Shown: one piece after another, positions 21,764-33,850 of the stretch
Position numbering within the stretch: position 1 is the first letter of the stretch
Layout: each line of letters opens with the position of its first letter
From: Oreohelix idahoensis
Lineage: Eukaryota > Mollusca > Gastropoda > Stylommatophora > Oreohelicidae
Length of the DNA stretch: 64,000 nt
NCBI GenBank assembly: GCA_024509875.1
Contig: JAMPIV010011354.1
Coordinates: 310,001-374,000 of the forward strand
Reading direction: 5' to 3'
Made by a program: the position numbers and the translations under genes
Notes under the pieces: generated by a model
Told to the model about the DNA's origin: nothing
What the model saw: the letters and a program-made list of their open reading frames with translations, nothing else
Databases searched by the model: none

Positions 21764-21910
21764 ACTCTTGAGTTAGGGAAGGAAAAGGCAACAAGCAAGT
21801 GAACTGGTCACCCCATCTCTCCAAGCTGGGCCTAGTATAGTGAGATCTCTAACACTCCACTCCTCTACGGTAGTATCAGCTACGGCACTATCTTTACCTT
21901 TTACCACATT
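21764..21910 (+). mobile_element. SINE-A fragment
   Basis: ACTCTTGAGTTAGGGAAGGA to the tail with CTCCTCTACGGTAGTATCAG and CTATCTTTACC matches other SINE-A copies (27960, 42470). The tRNA-like head is missing. Confidence 0.75.
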
Positions 21911-22068
21911 ACCTGGCATATACCTTTCATTACCTGGCATATACCTTTCATTACCTGGCATATACCTTTCATTACCGGACATATACCTCCTTTCATTACC
22001 GGACATATACCTTTCATTACCTGGCATATACCTTTCATTACCTGGCATATACCTTTCATTACCTGGTA
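21908..22068 (+). repeat. 21-bp minisatellite seeded at a SINE-A tail
   Basis: About 7.5 copies of ATTACCTGGCATATACCTTT(C). It begins at the 3' end of the SINE-A fragment, whose TTTACCTTTTACC sequence resembles the unit. Open frames across it simply reflect the multiple-of-three period. Confidence 0.9.
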
Positions 22069-22069
22069 T

Positions 22070-22740
22070 CAGGATAAAAAGGATTTAAAACTCATAACCT
22101 AGGGAATCGGAAAAGTCAAAGACCACATTACAGACAATCAGTTAGCGACACTAGGCTACTTTGACTCCTGGACCACCTAACAATGTAAGGCACTACGGAA
22201 GAGAAATACTTGTTTATCTTGTCCTGAGTTACAATTAAATGTAGGATTTAAGACACAACAGTGAACATAGCATTGCCAGGTGTGTTAACAAGCTCAGAAA
22301 GTTGAAAACTAAATAAAAGAATGCGTTACCTATTACTCCTCTGGTGTTAATTCATATATAAATTAGGCACGCGATTACTTTTTGGTTCTGATAAACGTGA
22401 GGCTATTTTTCTACATGCTGGATGTACACCAATATGATTATCAATCAATATCTTTAGCTCCTCAAGGAGCATAGGCCTTCAACAAACACATGTCAAGTCC
22501 TCCATGTTTCCTCCATGTGTGTTCTATCCATCTCGTATCTTACACAACTACATGGCAGCTTAAAAATAAACAAGCAAACAAAATAAATAGAAAAAAGAAA
22601 GAGGAAACAAATACGCTAAAATGTGGACATTGTCCATGTAAGGAGAAAGAGAGTGACAAGAACTGACTAAACAAACACAAGAAGAAAATGTGTGGGATAA
22701 TGGTTTACATTATGGCTTTGACGAATAGATTAGATGGTGG
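22070..22740. other. Non-coding stretch
   Basis: No gene or recognised element. AT-rich, leading into the GATA domain. Confidence 0.4.
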
Positions 22741-22848
22741 AACAGTGGGACAGAAAAAATACATAGACAGACAGATAGAAGATGGATATGTTGATAGACA
22801 AACAGATAGTTTGACATATACACTGACAGACAGATAGGGAGATTAAGA

Positions 22849-23640
<792 letters not shown>

Positions 23641-23689
23641 CATACATCATTTTCATCTTGGATTGTTATGCAACATCGGACCACCACTG

Positions 23690-23860
23690 TAAATGGTCCA
23701 CTCGTAAGAGGCCCGCACCAAGTCACATTCTTGTCTGTGGCAATTTGTTTTAAATGATGACGTTGCCAGTCCTATTAGTTGCCTTGTACGACATGCTTGA
23801 AGGTGTAGTAGTCTTTTATTTCTTTGTCTCTTCAGAGGCCGCCCGGGAACTACATAGGGC
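23690..23860 (+). repeat. Dispersed repeat family D copy
   Basis: Shares the order GCACCAAG, GCAATTTGTTTTAAATGATG, GTTGCCAG, CTTGTACGACATGC and GGAACTAC with 59835-60020 and 34710-34880. Confidence 0.65.
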
Positions 23861-23877
23861 ATGAATATGTATATACA

Positions 23878-23965
23878 GAGACGTCTGCTCTGTCACCAGG
23901 ACGTCTGCTCTGTCACCAGGACGTCTGCTCTGTCACCAGGATGTCTGCTCCGCCACCAGTATGTC
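23878..23965 (+). repeat. 20-bp minisatellite, about 4 copies
   Basis: Three exact copies of GACGTCTGCTCTGTCACCAG followed by diverged copies (ATGTCTGCTCCGCCACCAGT). Confidence 0.85.
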
Positions 23966-23969
23966 TGTC

Positions 23970-24714
23970 TCCCTATTCAGCCACCAGTTAGTCTATCAAT
24001 ATCAATTTCTAAGACCGTTCTTGTTTCACTGTATCTTTATTCTCAGTCTATCAATGTCTGGTATTCTACCGCCTCTATTCTGTCATGTCTAATTCTGTCA
24101 AAGCCCGAGGGAGAAAACGCAATGAATTATTCTGCTTCCTCATATAACTTTCAAATAATCTTTTGTGGCATATTACGCCTGATCAAAAGTTATGATCTCA
24201 CTTATCGTCTCTTAGCAACAGGGAATAGATGAAAGCGCAGCATGAAATTCTTGCGAAACAAAACAAACCATCCAGATGTTTATTCCATCCGCTGACGTCA
24301 TGTGTACAACAGACATTGCCGGAGAGCCCAGATAAATTAGCCATGAATCTAAATGAGCATCTATTTGCATGCGTTTATAGACATCACTTTGGGTTTTTTT
24401 AACAATTACTTTGGTTTGTTCTCCCAAAAAGCATGTTCTTTCGTTGCTTTCAATTTGCGCTAAAATAATTCCAAATTTTCGATTTCTGAATGCCCGGAAA
24501 TGCTGTAGAGAGGATAGATATCATCGGCCCTTGGTCTTGTCCATCCGCTAAATTTTCAAATGGAGTTAAAATGTAGATTGCTAAGCAGCGAACTGAAGGT
24601 TTCAATAATCAAAGACACGTAATTGCTGCATTACTGTTTCATGGAGCATATGTTTCATTTTTAGTTTTGTAAGTGAATTAGATCGTGTCGGAAACGACAT
24701 GAGATCTCAGATTC
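23970..24714. other. Non-coding stretch
   Basis: No gene or assignable repeat seen on either strand. Confidence 0.4.
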
Positions 24715-24900
24715 TGGGAGGAAAAGAAAAGACACAGAGATAGAGAGATATATAGAGGGTAGAGATGGAGTGATAGAGAGGGAAAAGAGAGATACAGAGG
24801 GAAAAGAGAGATATAGACAAATAGATGAACAGATAAATATATATAGAGGCAGGCAGATAGATAGGTAGGTAGAGAGAGAAAGAGAGAGAGACAGACTCAA
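24715..24900 (+). repeat. Purine-rich GAGA/GATA low-complexity tract
   Basis: AGAGATA/AGAGGGAAAAGAGAG repeats with short GATA and GGTA patches. No coding value. Confidence 0.8.
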
Positions 24901-25079
24901 GATAAAAACATCACCCACTTGAGCTTGCTAACACAATTATTGGAGCGAAAAACTATTTGACCTTGAGAAACGTATATTCTGTACTCTATTTTCAATTCAA
25001 ACTCTTATCCTATTTTCCCTGAAGGTGCCAACAAAGTTAAAATGAAAGATTGCAGCTATACATAGTGTTATTATGAGCA

Positions 25080-25690
25080 TTACTTTTGAACGCCCCGCGA
25101 AGCTCAGGTTGTCAATCAGTTCACGCCAAAGCTCTTTTGTCCTGCCTGATGTATTCCAGTTCTCATCGTGTATTCTTTATCATTTTTGAAGTATGACACC
25201 AGTTCTTTTCTCCGTGTATTTGTGGGTCTTTATTTCTTCCAATCAGCTCCAGATTATTGCTCTCGTCATACCATTTCAATCCGTGCTAGTTGTCGCAAGT
25301 GCCACTTTAAGAAAGTCTGTATCTTTCTCGTTAACGTTTTTAGTGTTCTCCATGTTTGAGATCCACACAATAAGATTGACATGACGTTTAAGCTGAAGAT
25401 TCTCATTTTAGTGTCAGACTTTAGTTTTTTTTTATGTTCATAATTCTTCAACGCAATGAAAGCTCCTCTAGCCATATGTATTCTTATTTTAATATCATTT
25501 CCTGCAGCTCCAACTTTGTCTATATTGCTGTCAAGATAAATATATATGTCTAGGCAGCAATATAGACAACGTTGGAGGGACAGGAAGGTATATTAAAATA
25601 AATAACAGCTTGTTGAGATGTTTTCCCAACTCTAATCTGCCTTCCATTTATTCTGATAATCTTTGTCCTTTATTTTTTCTTCTGTCTGTT
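25080..25690 (-). pseudogene. LINE RT C-terminal fragment (minus)
   Basis: The minus-strand frame includes ARGAFIALKN, then a KLKSDTKMRIFSLNVMSILL-like block and a GSQTWRT motif, typical of the LINE RT C-terminal region. It reads about 25475-25266 with further homology outside that is frameshifted. Confidence 0.65.
25510..25575. repeat. Short inverted repeat (hairpin)
   Basis: CCAACTTTGTCTATATTGCTG at 25510-25530 pairs with 25555-25575 with one mismatch. Loop is 24 bases. Confidence 0.8.
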
Positions 25691-25694
25691 TTCA

Positions 25695-26138
25695 GACCCA
25701 ACTGCTCCTGACAGCTTGTTACAAGGCTAGTTTCTGACAGCTTGTTTACAAGGCTAGTTTCTGACAACTTGTTTACAAGGCTAGTTTCTGACAGCTTGTT
25801 ACAAGGCTAGTTTCTGACAACTTGTTACAAGGCTAGTTTCTGACAGCTTGTTTACAAGGCTAGTTTCTGACAGCTTGTTTGCAAGGCTAGTTTCTGACAG
25901 CTTGTTACAAGGCTAGTTTCTGACTGCTTGTTACAAGGCTAGTTTCTGACAGCTTGTTTACAAGGCTAGTTTCTGATAACTTGTTACAAGGCTAGTTTCT
26001 GACAGCTTGTTACAAGGCTAGTTTCTGACAGCTTGTTACAAGACTAGTTTCTGACAGCTTGTTACAAGGCTAGTTTCTGACAGCTTGTTTACAAGGCTAG
26101 TTTCTGACAGCTTGTTACAAGGTTAGTTTCTGACAGCG
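25695..26138 (+). repeat. 26/27-bp minisatellite, about 16 copies
   Basis: Unit AAGGCTAGTTTCTGACAGCT then TGTTAC or TGTTTAC. The length alternates by one T, and some units have CAAC for CAGC. It lies between two LINE remnants. Confidence 0.92.
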
Positions 26139-26365
26139 GAGTGGAAGATCAGCTTTAAAAAAAAATGGCCAGGGTTAGAGAGGTAGACGGAGTGCAAACA
26201 TTCAACGGAGACAAGAACTGGATACATAAATTAAAGGGATAAAGAAGACGAGGACAGACCTTGACCGGATGACACGTGACAGGAAGACTTGACACGTGAC
26301 AGGAAGACTTGGCAGATATTTCTTGAAGCCCCATGTTCCTTGGGGAGCTGAAGGCTAATGAATAA
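26139..26365 (+). pseudogene. LINE family L3 3' end fragment
   Basis: Contains CACGTGACAGGAAGACTTGG twice (an 18-bp local duplication) and CCTTGGGGAGCTGAAGG, the signature of the L3 3' end also at 28740-28820, 33790-33840, 41938-41995 and 56680-56750. Confidence 0.65.
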
Positions 26366-27816
26366 ATTAAATACAGTCATTTGTAAATGACACTCTGGCT
26401 TACTGTTTACAGGCCTCGGGTTTCCCTTCCTTATGTGTTATAGATGTTTATACAATACCAAAACCTACCCTCTGTCCTGTACTTACTGTTCTTAGTCTTC
26501 TATCATTTACTAGACACAGTATTAAGGTCTTTGTCTTGTGTGGACTGACCTATACTGTATAATAGGGGAACGACAGAAGTGATTGCGTCATTAATAGGCT
26601 GGACTGCCCATGGTAAATTTCCGGTGTTATGTGTTGCGGGTCGCACTAATGACCCGTCATCGAAGCATCATTTTTAGTGATGCCTAGATGGCAGGGAGGA
26701 TAGTGTGATTCGCTTGCATAGCTAGGCGGGGTTGTCGCACGGAAGGTCATGGGTTCGAGTCCTGGGTAAGCCACTCACGTCTGTTGTTTTTCTGTTGTCT
26801 AGTTTTCTACTTCTTTATTTCTTACGAGTGCCTGAAAACATACCTTTATGTTCGTCTAATATTTATAGACTTTCTCCTGAGATGGTGGATGTGCAGTGGC
26901 TCATCCAATACTATTCCGCTCTCCAATTTCGTGCAGAAGATAAACCCATCAAAGGGAAATAATCTAGGGAAATTGAAAGAACACTATGCAATGCAGGATT
27001 TATCCGCTGTATGATTTACAATAAAAACCACACGGAAAGCGAACTCAAGATATTCGTTTCATACGCACGGCGGTTAAGATATGGGCACGATAAATGTCTG
27101 CAATACTTGATATTCAGGCAACAAATCAAAACACAATATCTTTCTGGACTGATACAATATAAATATGAATGAATGGGATCAAATAAATAGGAACATGTAT
27201 ATATAAATCCTCGTCATTCCAATTTCTCGCAGACGTACCATGACATACGGCAATTCCCGATCAGTTTCCACACATAAATATAAACAAAATGCACACACAT
27301 ACACAAACTGCAGATGTGTTCTGTGTTATGGATGACAGATTCCCCATGCGTTCTTTCTGATTTGATCTCCCTCGTGAGAGCCAAGACTTCCTCGGCGAGA
27401 AACAGGAAACTTTTGTAACAAATTCCAAGTCTGCCAGATACAAACTTAACAACGCATTATCCATCACTGTCATAAACCGGAGCACGGAGCGCCTTACCTA
27501 AGAGGGATTTAAAAGGCTAACTCTTTCTTCGCTGTCACTGCCTCCTCTTCCTCCCTCTGGCTCTTCATTCTCCTAAGTTGCTGCGTAAGATGAGATTACC
27601 ATTTTAGAAATCTGGAAAAACTCACACACAATCTGGAAAAACTAAACTCACACACAATCTGGAAAAACACACACAATCTGGAAATTTTAATTTGCTCTGT
27701 TTACAATAATTTGACAGAAGATGTGAGACCACGTTCACATATCGGCAACTGAGCATATTACATGGAAGTAGAGACGCTATGCTTTGGTCACTCATGGCAA
27801 AGATGACGGAAAACAG
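26366..27816. other. Non-coding stretch with a tRNA-like SINE head
   Basis: No gene recognised. 26710-26772 has a B-box-like GGGTTCGAGTCCTGG preceded by an A-box-like TAGCTAGGCGGGG. It does not form a convincing complete tRNA, so it is noted as a SINE head only. The remainder is unassigned. Confidence 0.45.
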
Positions 27817-28158
27817 CTCCATGTACATGGTAGATGGTTGAAAGGGCCGTGCTACAAAGAAAAGTAGCAAACATATTAATTAAAAAAAAAAAAAGATGCC
27901 GGGTTCGATTCACGGTATCGACACGCTCCAGTCTACCAAGCTGTAAATGGTTACCTAACTTTGCTCTTGAGTTAGGGAAGAAAAGGCAGAGAGGAAAAGA
28001 ACTGGTCACATCACCTCTCGACGCTGGACCTAGTGTAGTGAAGTCTCTTACACTTCACTCTTCTACGGCAATATCTATTGTAGGACTACCTTTTTTTTAA
28101 AATCAAGATGTTTGTTACTTTCCTTTGTGTAGCACGCTCCTTTCAACCATATACATGG
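27817..28158. mobile_element. Fold-back (MITE-like) element with SINE-A in its centre
   Basis: 27817-27873 (CCATGTACATGGTAGATGGT...) and 28107-28158 are reverse complements of each other over about 50 bp with a few mismatches. They bracket the SINE-A copy. No target duplication was defined. Confidence 0.6.
27895..28098 (+). mobile_element. SINE-A, best-preserved copy
   Basis: B-box-like GGGTTCGATTC at 27901, then CGCTCCAGTCTACCAAGCTG, TAAATGGTTACC, TTGAGTTAGGGAAG, AACTGGTCACATCACCTC, GCTGGACCTAGTGTAGTGAA, and tail TAGGACTACCTTTTTTTT. The B-box supports a tRNA-derived origin. Other copies: 17525, 21764, 30435 and 42400. Confidence 0.8.
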
Positions 28159-28554
28159 AACTGTTGGTTATATCAGGACGTTTTTTTCTTCATTAAGTGT
28201 GCTATTTTCTTGATTGTGTCTGTTCTACGTTCTGTACTGTATTATTCCTCACGACGGGGTGTTTACTTTAATAGTTCAGTGTGTTGTATTGTTCAGAAGC
28301 ATGCTTGTGACTACCTTGACCTTTTAGAGACGTTAAATATCCTAATTATAACCCTTCAGGGGTTGAATGGGATATTTTCTTCATCAATCTATGTTTTTAA
28401 AAAGTCACTTTGATCTTGTTCCCTCTTGATATATAATTCAAGATATATTTTAAAAATGGTCATTTATGCTGAATAATGTGGACGTTTTTATGACTTAACT
28501 TTTCCAAAGGATTGGGTAACAGTGCCAATGTCCAATCCTCCGTTTTCGCTTTTC
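28159..28554. other. Non-coding stretch
   Basis: No gene or recognised repeat. Confidence 0.4.
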
Positions 28555-28850
28555 ATGACACGCATGCCTAAATACCGACAAGCTGCAGTGGAACAAAATA
28601 GGAGAAGACGCTGGCGATGGACAGGACACACACTGAGGAAACATGTTGATAGCATTACATGACAGTCCTTGTTCTGGAATCCCCAGGGTAAGAGGTGTAG
28701 TGGGAGACCAAATAATACACGGAGAAGAGACCTGGTGACAGACACTGAAGACATTGAGTTGATGGCACCAGGCAGGAAGACTTGGCATAAGTTGTTTTGA
28801 AGAGCTATGCTCTTTGGGGAGCGATAGAATTATGCTGTACTAGCAACAAC
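28555..28850 (+). pseudogene. LINE family L3 3' end
   Basis: One frame codes RRRRWRWTGHTLRKHVDSIT, a stop at TGA, then a basic region and a terminal MAPGRKTWHKLF. It is followed by GCTCTTTGGGGAGCG, the L3 end signature. Broken and 5'-truncated. Confidence 0.75.
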
Positions 28851-29340
28851 CCGTCAAAATTGACAGGTTTTTAATTGCAGCCATCGTATCATTTTGATCC
28901 ATAATAATAAGTCTGCAATACTTTAAATTGAAATTATGTCTTGAAGAAACAATCAAAAACTTACATTTTAAGGTTATTTTTAAGAAAATGATGAGTTAAA
29001 TCCATTTCCCGAATGAAACTGGACAGAAGAGTATCTTGATTGTCTGTTGATTTAATCTGCATCTCCGCACCTTCCTGTCTCCACTTCCTGTACAGATTAT
29101 CAATTGTGTTGTTGGCTTCTTTCCATAATCAAACTGTTCATGCACACCGTCATTTGCGCACTTTTCTATTTTCGGGAGAGTACATATAAGGGAAACAATA
29201 CAATTATTGTCTAACTTTCAACCACAGTTGCACCCCTTAGCTGTAGTTAAAAGTTAATGTACTCTCTCAAAAATAGAAAAGTGCGCAAACGACGGTGTGC
29301 ATGATGTGACCGACCGACGTACTTACGGCGGGAATTATGG
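28836..29340. repeat. Tandem duplication, unit 1, with MITE-like hairpin
   Basis: Starts ACTAGCAACAACCCGTCAAA and ends ACGGCGGGAATTATGGTATT. It is about 500 bp and is repeated with substitutions and indels at 29341-29870. It contains a hairpin with arms 29140-29185 and 29257-29302 and a loop of about 70 bases. Confidence 0.85.
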
Positions 29341-29870
29341 TATTGGACTAGCAACAACCCGCCAAAATTGGCAGGTTTTTAATTATAGTGTGTTGTTTCT
29401 GTCACACGTATTACATTGCTGGTTCTCCTATAGTCTCGCTTGCTCGCTGTGAATGACGCGATCGTCTCTTCCTTTTAGCCATCTTATCATTTTGATCCAT
29501 AATAATAAGTCTGCAATACTTTAAATTAAAATTTTGTCTTGAAGAAACAATTAGAAACTTACATTTTAAGGTTATTTTTTTTTAGACAAATGATGAGTTA
29601 AATCCGTTTCCCGAATGAAACTGGATAGGAGAGTATCTTGATTGTCTTTTGATTTAATGCACACCGTCACACTTTGCTATTTTCGAGAGAGTACATATAA
29701 GGGGAAACAATACAATTATTGTCTAATTTTCAACCACAGTTGCACACCCTTAGCTGTGCTCGAAAGTTAATGCACTCTCTCGAAAACAGAAAAAGTGCGC
29801 AAATAATGGTGTGCAAAGTGTGACAGACCGACCGACCGAAGTACCTTACGGCGGGAATTATGGTATTGGA
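29341..29870. repeat. Tandem duplication, unit 2, with MITE-like hairpin
   Basis: Second copy of the unit at 28836-29340 (ACTAGCAACAACCCGCCAAA...). Hairpin arms lie at about 29657-29690 and 29770-29814 and are more diverged than in unit 1. Confidence 0.85.
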
Positions 29871-30192
29871 TAATATGATAAAAGTTTCTTTCCTTCCTGT
29901 ACCTTGTGAGTCGCTGGATAAATTACGCGATATCATTTTCATTTGTTTGGTGTTACATTTATTATTTCTTTTTTCTGTGTTCGACCTATTCTACCATTCA
30001 TCTACGCCACGTGTTGATCCTGTGGGTCTCCGAGGACACAACAAAAAGAATAGGACTACGAATCCCTCCTATATTATCGTCAGAGATGACTGAGACGAGG
30101 TTGCGCATGGAGCTGGCAACGTCATGAAGGAACCCAAATTGCTACGGCAACCACTGCTGCACGTGCACATGAATACTCTGATGTAGGCTTTC
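29871..30192. other. Non-coding, includes a diverged family D fragment
   Basis: No gene. 30095-30170 (GCATGGAGCTGGCAACGTCA, then GCAACCACTGCTGCACG) resembles the reverse complement of repeat family D. Confidence 0.45.
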
Positions 30193-30335
30193 TGTTAGGG
30201 AGTCAGCTGTAGCACCAGGGAGTCAACTGTAGCACCAGGGAGTCAGCTGTAGCACCAGGGAGTCAGCTGTAGCACCAGGGAGTCAGCTGTAGCACCAGGG
30301 AGTCAGCTGTAGCACCAGGGAGTCAGCTGTAGAGG
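30193..30335 (+). repeat. 20-bp minisatellite, 7 copies
   Basis: AGGGAGTCAGCTGTAGCACC repeated about seven times from 30197. One unit has CAACTG for CAGCTG; otherwise the array is identical. Confidence 0.92.
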
Positions 30336-30434
30336 TGGTTCTTTGCTCCGTAGAGGGCGGAACGGGAAATAATAATGAAGATGATGCATCTATGCGTTCA
30401 CGAACTGATCAATCAATTAATGCAGCTGTCTGAG

Positions 30435-30612
30435 AGTCATGCACCAGTCTACCCAGCTGTAAATGGTACCCAACTGCTCTTAGTTCAGGAAAGACAACGG
30501 CAACAAAGAAATGAACCGGTCGCCCCGCCGCATAATGCTGGACGTTGTATAGTGAAATATAAATACTTTACTCCTCTACGACAGTACTTACTATAGGACT
30601 ACCTTTACCTTA
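30435..30612 (+). mobile_element. SINE-A copy
   Basis: CACCAGTCTACCCAGCTGTA, a diverged centre, and CTATAGGACTACCTTTACC match the copy at 27895-28098. Confidence 0.75.
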
Positions 30613-30624
30613 TTTATCTACATC

Positions 30625-30795
30625 CATGGTCGACCCAGCCCCAAGAATTGGGTACCAGAGCAACTCTAGGAAGGTTAAGGCGGCCGGCGTGATGCTGACC
30701 ACATCACCCCTAGTGTGCCGATGGTCAAGAAAATATGGGCCTAACATCATATTCCCAATATGCCTCACTGAGCGTGTAACGGGATCCTTTACCTT
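30625..30795 (+). mobile_element. SINE-C body fragment
   Basis: Matches the reverse complement of 19930-20100 (GGTTAAGGCGGCCGGCGTGA, then GTGTGCCGATGGTCAAGAAA and AATATGGGCCTAACA), ending AACGGGATCC. The tRNA-like head is absent. Confidence 0.75.
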
Positions 30796-31659
30796 TTTTT
30801 ATCCACATCCATTCATCCACCCACCCATCCGTCTACCTGACTCTTGTTATTCGTCTAGCAGTTTTGACATGAGATGAACCTCAGACATCTGTAATTCAGT
30901 GAGGGCACGCACTGGATCACGTGACAAAAACAGGTGAATGGTCGATGAATATCTTCTAGTGTAAATATGTGCGCACGTTCAGACACGCGTATTTACAACA
31001 TATAACGATGTCCCTGGTACAGGTCGTAAATCTGATTGCTTTAACAGTAAATACTGCGCCATATGTTGTGCTTATTTTACGAGGGAAAAAAAAAAACCCA
31101 CTGGCGATATCTTAGAAAAATTAATGTCGCATAAAACTTCATGCGACAGATGATGACAGAAACGAGACATATAACATGTAAAAGTAATAACAGAAAAACC
31201 AAATCACATTAAAACAAATTTAACTAAACCACTGACGATAAATACACAGATAGGGAAAAGAAAGATGAGGAAATAAAAAACAACAGAAAACAGAATGATA
31301 AATGAAGAATGAAACGCAAAAGACTGAGAAGAGAGAGAAAAAAAAGAAGAAATATATGGACGGACGCGATGAGAGGGAATAGATTCATGGCTCGAGAATA
31401 AACGATTAGAGAACATATGTGGGGAGGGGGAAAGACAAACAGCAACAACATCACCTACATACAGACGGACAGACACTGAGAGATTTTGAATATTTGTTAT
31501 TAATTGTTATTATTGGCAGCTCACCATGTCATTAATTTCGTATGGTGGAAATGCAATTATTTTTATTATTTTAAGTCATATCTTTTTCCTTCATCTTATC
31601 TTTAATGTTATGCTGAACCCGTTCCTACACATATCATGGCAGCAGTACAGACACAGTTG
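30796..31659. other. Non-coding stretch
   Basis: No gene. Purine-rich between about 31250 and 31350. Confidence 0.4.
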
Positions 31660-32045
31660 GCCGCACATACAATGATATCCCAGTAACATACAAAATGCAA
31701 GAGCAGCTTTCACTGAATTAGGAAATACAGTATATGGAAATTTAAAAAAAAAGAAAATGAAGCTAAACAAACTAATAACAATCTTCAATTCAAACGTCAA
31801 GTCAGTCTTATTGTATGGCCCTGAAGAATGAAGAAGAACAAAAATGATATCTAAAAAAATAGACGTTCATAAATGGGTGCTTGCGTAGAATAATAGCATT
31901 GAAATGGTATGACAAGATCACCAATTAGAGGCAATGGAAAGAAGTAGAAAAACACACCAATGGAACAAGAGCAGACGCGGGCGTTGGATATGACACATTA
32001 AGAAAACACTTTGATAGCACTACAAGGCAGTCTCTATTCTAAAAT
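31660..32045 (+). pseudogene. LINE family L3 C-terminal fragment
   Basis: Codes, with frameshifts and stops, NARAAFTELGNTV, KLNKLITIFNSNVKSVLLYG and RRRRWIXHIKKTL-like segments, followed by ALQGSL..NT. Homologous to 28555-28700 and 56410-56590. Confidence 0.7.
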
Positions 32046-33135
32046 ACTGTCACAGAACCATTGGGTCGATCTCTTTTCCTCTCCGGCAGTATTTAGTTAC
32101 ATTTTTTTGTGTACTAAATTTCTGTGGTCGCCCTTTTCTTTCTCTACTATCAAGCAGATATTGTGTACTTTCAAATCATCTGACACTCCTCTCAGTGATA
32201 ATTCGTCATGAACCCAGATAGGCCGGTCAGCGACCGAGCGTTGGGTTTACCTAAGGCGTGCCGGGCAATAAATTACCCGTCTGTGGACAGATTACAGACA
32301 CGCACTTATCAGTCGGACACATCTGAGCAGAAATGTTGTAATAGTCCGGGCAGATGTAAGAAGTTATTTGTTAATTAACATTGCCGAGAGAGGATCGGAT
32401 GTTTTCATTCCATATTTGGGAGACATGACCTCTGCAGTAACGCGCAGAAATTTTCATGAGGAAATAATTTGAATTACCCCACAAAACACGCATGTTTGAA
32501 ACGATTGGCAGACACTCAGAATGAAGGCACAACACCCCCTCCGATTGGAGCCCTGCTTAACATCGCAACAAACAAATGCGGGGGAAGACAGGCAATATAA
32601 CCCGACACTTCAGCCAGAGTAGAACGCTGTGAAAATTCACTCGCGCCAAGAAGACAACCAGACCTTGCCAGAGTTAAAACTAAGACCAGCTTTCATTTAT
32701 CAGACCGGACCTGTTTGAGGATTCTCATGAATTAAAAGCCCAGGAAAATCTCTACCATTTTAAGACGGAAAACCGGAATCTGAGGGAACTGAAACACAAG
32801 TTAAAGTGGGAACGTATTGTTAAAGTAACAACGCCCCAGACCAAGCCTCTGCAAGTGCCTTTATGTCTCTGAGCCAGCAGTCTGTGAGTCTAAAGATTGG
32901 CTTGGTGGTACCAGTTGAGTGTACTATTTCTGGAACAAGTGAGGGTAGAAGTGGCCTGAAGTCGACGCTAGACACCATTATCATACGGGTCTTAGAAACG
33001 CGGGACCAATCTTTGCAGTTACTCCCTGATTCTACTTGGAACGTGCTGCAACGCTTAAATCTCGACTAGGAACGTAAGCAATCCAGCAACCTATCTGCGA
33101 AGAACCAAAACACCAGCGGGAGCAGAAACCTCATT
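32046..33135. other. Unassigned stretch
   Basis: A 68-codon frame at 32863-33069 has no recognised homology. I see no splice or domain evidence for a gene, though a host exon cannot be excluded. Confidence 0.35.
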
Positions 33136-33335
33136 GGAAACTAAGTAGTCAAATAACAGCTGCCAAGTGAAACTTTCTCTTATATAATTCCCCATTAACA
33201 TCATATGATGATGATCAATTTTTGTTAAAGAATATTCAATTTTTAATAACTGTTAAAACCTAAGAGATAATTAAATTTGTTATTTATATCTATCCAAGTT
33301 TAAAGTTGGTTTAATCATTTTGAATACGTTGTATC
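33136..33335 (+). repeat. Dispersed repeat family E, copy 1
   Basis: About 190 bp closely matching 56865-57052 in the same orientation (both contain ATTCCCCATTAACATCATAT and ATATCTATCCAAGTTTAAAG). Class unknown, possibly a retroelement 3' region. Confidence 0.8.
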
Positions 33336-33639
33336 CATATGTCTCAGACAATTTCTTAAATACACTCAATCAGAGCTACTATATAATAATAAGAGGAAAT
33401 TCGCTGAATTAACTCAGCTGGGGACTTGAACGAACTAACAAATTATAAGATAACCCTATCCTTCACAAAAGTTATCGGCAGATCCTAGAGTCAACGTGCT
33501 CAGCCAATGCAGCATTGTTCTCGCTTTTCTGAATATCTCGTGAACACTCCCTGGAGGTAGAATCATCATTATCCTTCTACCTACAACTCTGCCAAGAGTA
33601 ATACCTTTGAAGACCCACTTCATGTACTATTGAGTTTTG
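33336..33639. other. Non-coding stretch
   Basis: Nothing recognised. Confidence 0.4.
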
Positions 33640-33850
33640 GCCACTGTTGGACCACCATTGCAGAGCTAAGGGGAGGCAACCCTAACAAATACACCGAGGA
33701 AGAGACATAGAGGCAGAACAAAGAGCAGACGGAGAAGATAACTAGAAAAAGAAATACAAAAGATGATAAAGACACGGACAGGTTGCGAGCTGATGGCACG
33801 TGACAGAACGACTTGGCATCCTTTGGTGTGCCGTGACTCTAAGCAGAATT
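33640..33850 (+). pseudogene. LINE family L3 3' end fragment
   Basis: NTPRKRHRGRTKSRRRR-like basic stretch, then CELMARDRTTWHPL and a stop-rich end. Matches the L3 end at 28690-28830. Confidence 0.65.

Noticed and set aside
21773..22048. Frame coding repeated MPGNERY on the minus strand
   Set aside because: Product of the 21-bp minisatellite next to a SINE tail.
26710..26772. Possible tRNA gene (A-box and B-box-like sequence)
   Set aside because: No convincing cloverleaf acceptor pairing; more likely a SINE head. The same applies to 27901, 17955, 63125 and the reverse of 20190.
32863..33069. A 68-codon frame that might be a host exon
   Set aside because: No homology recognised and no clear splice sites. 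Kept only as an unassigned stretch.
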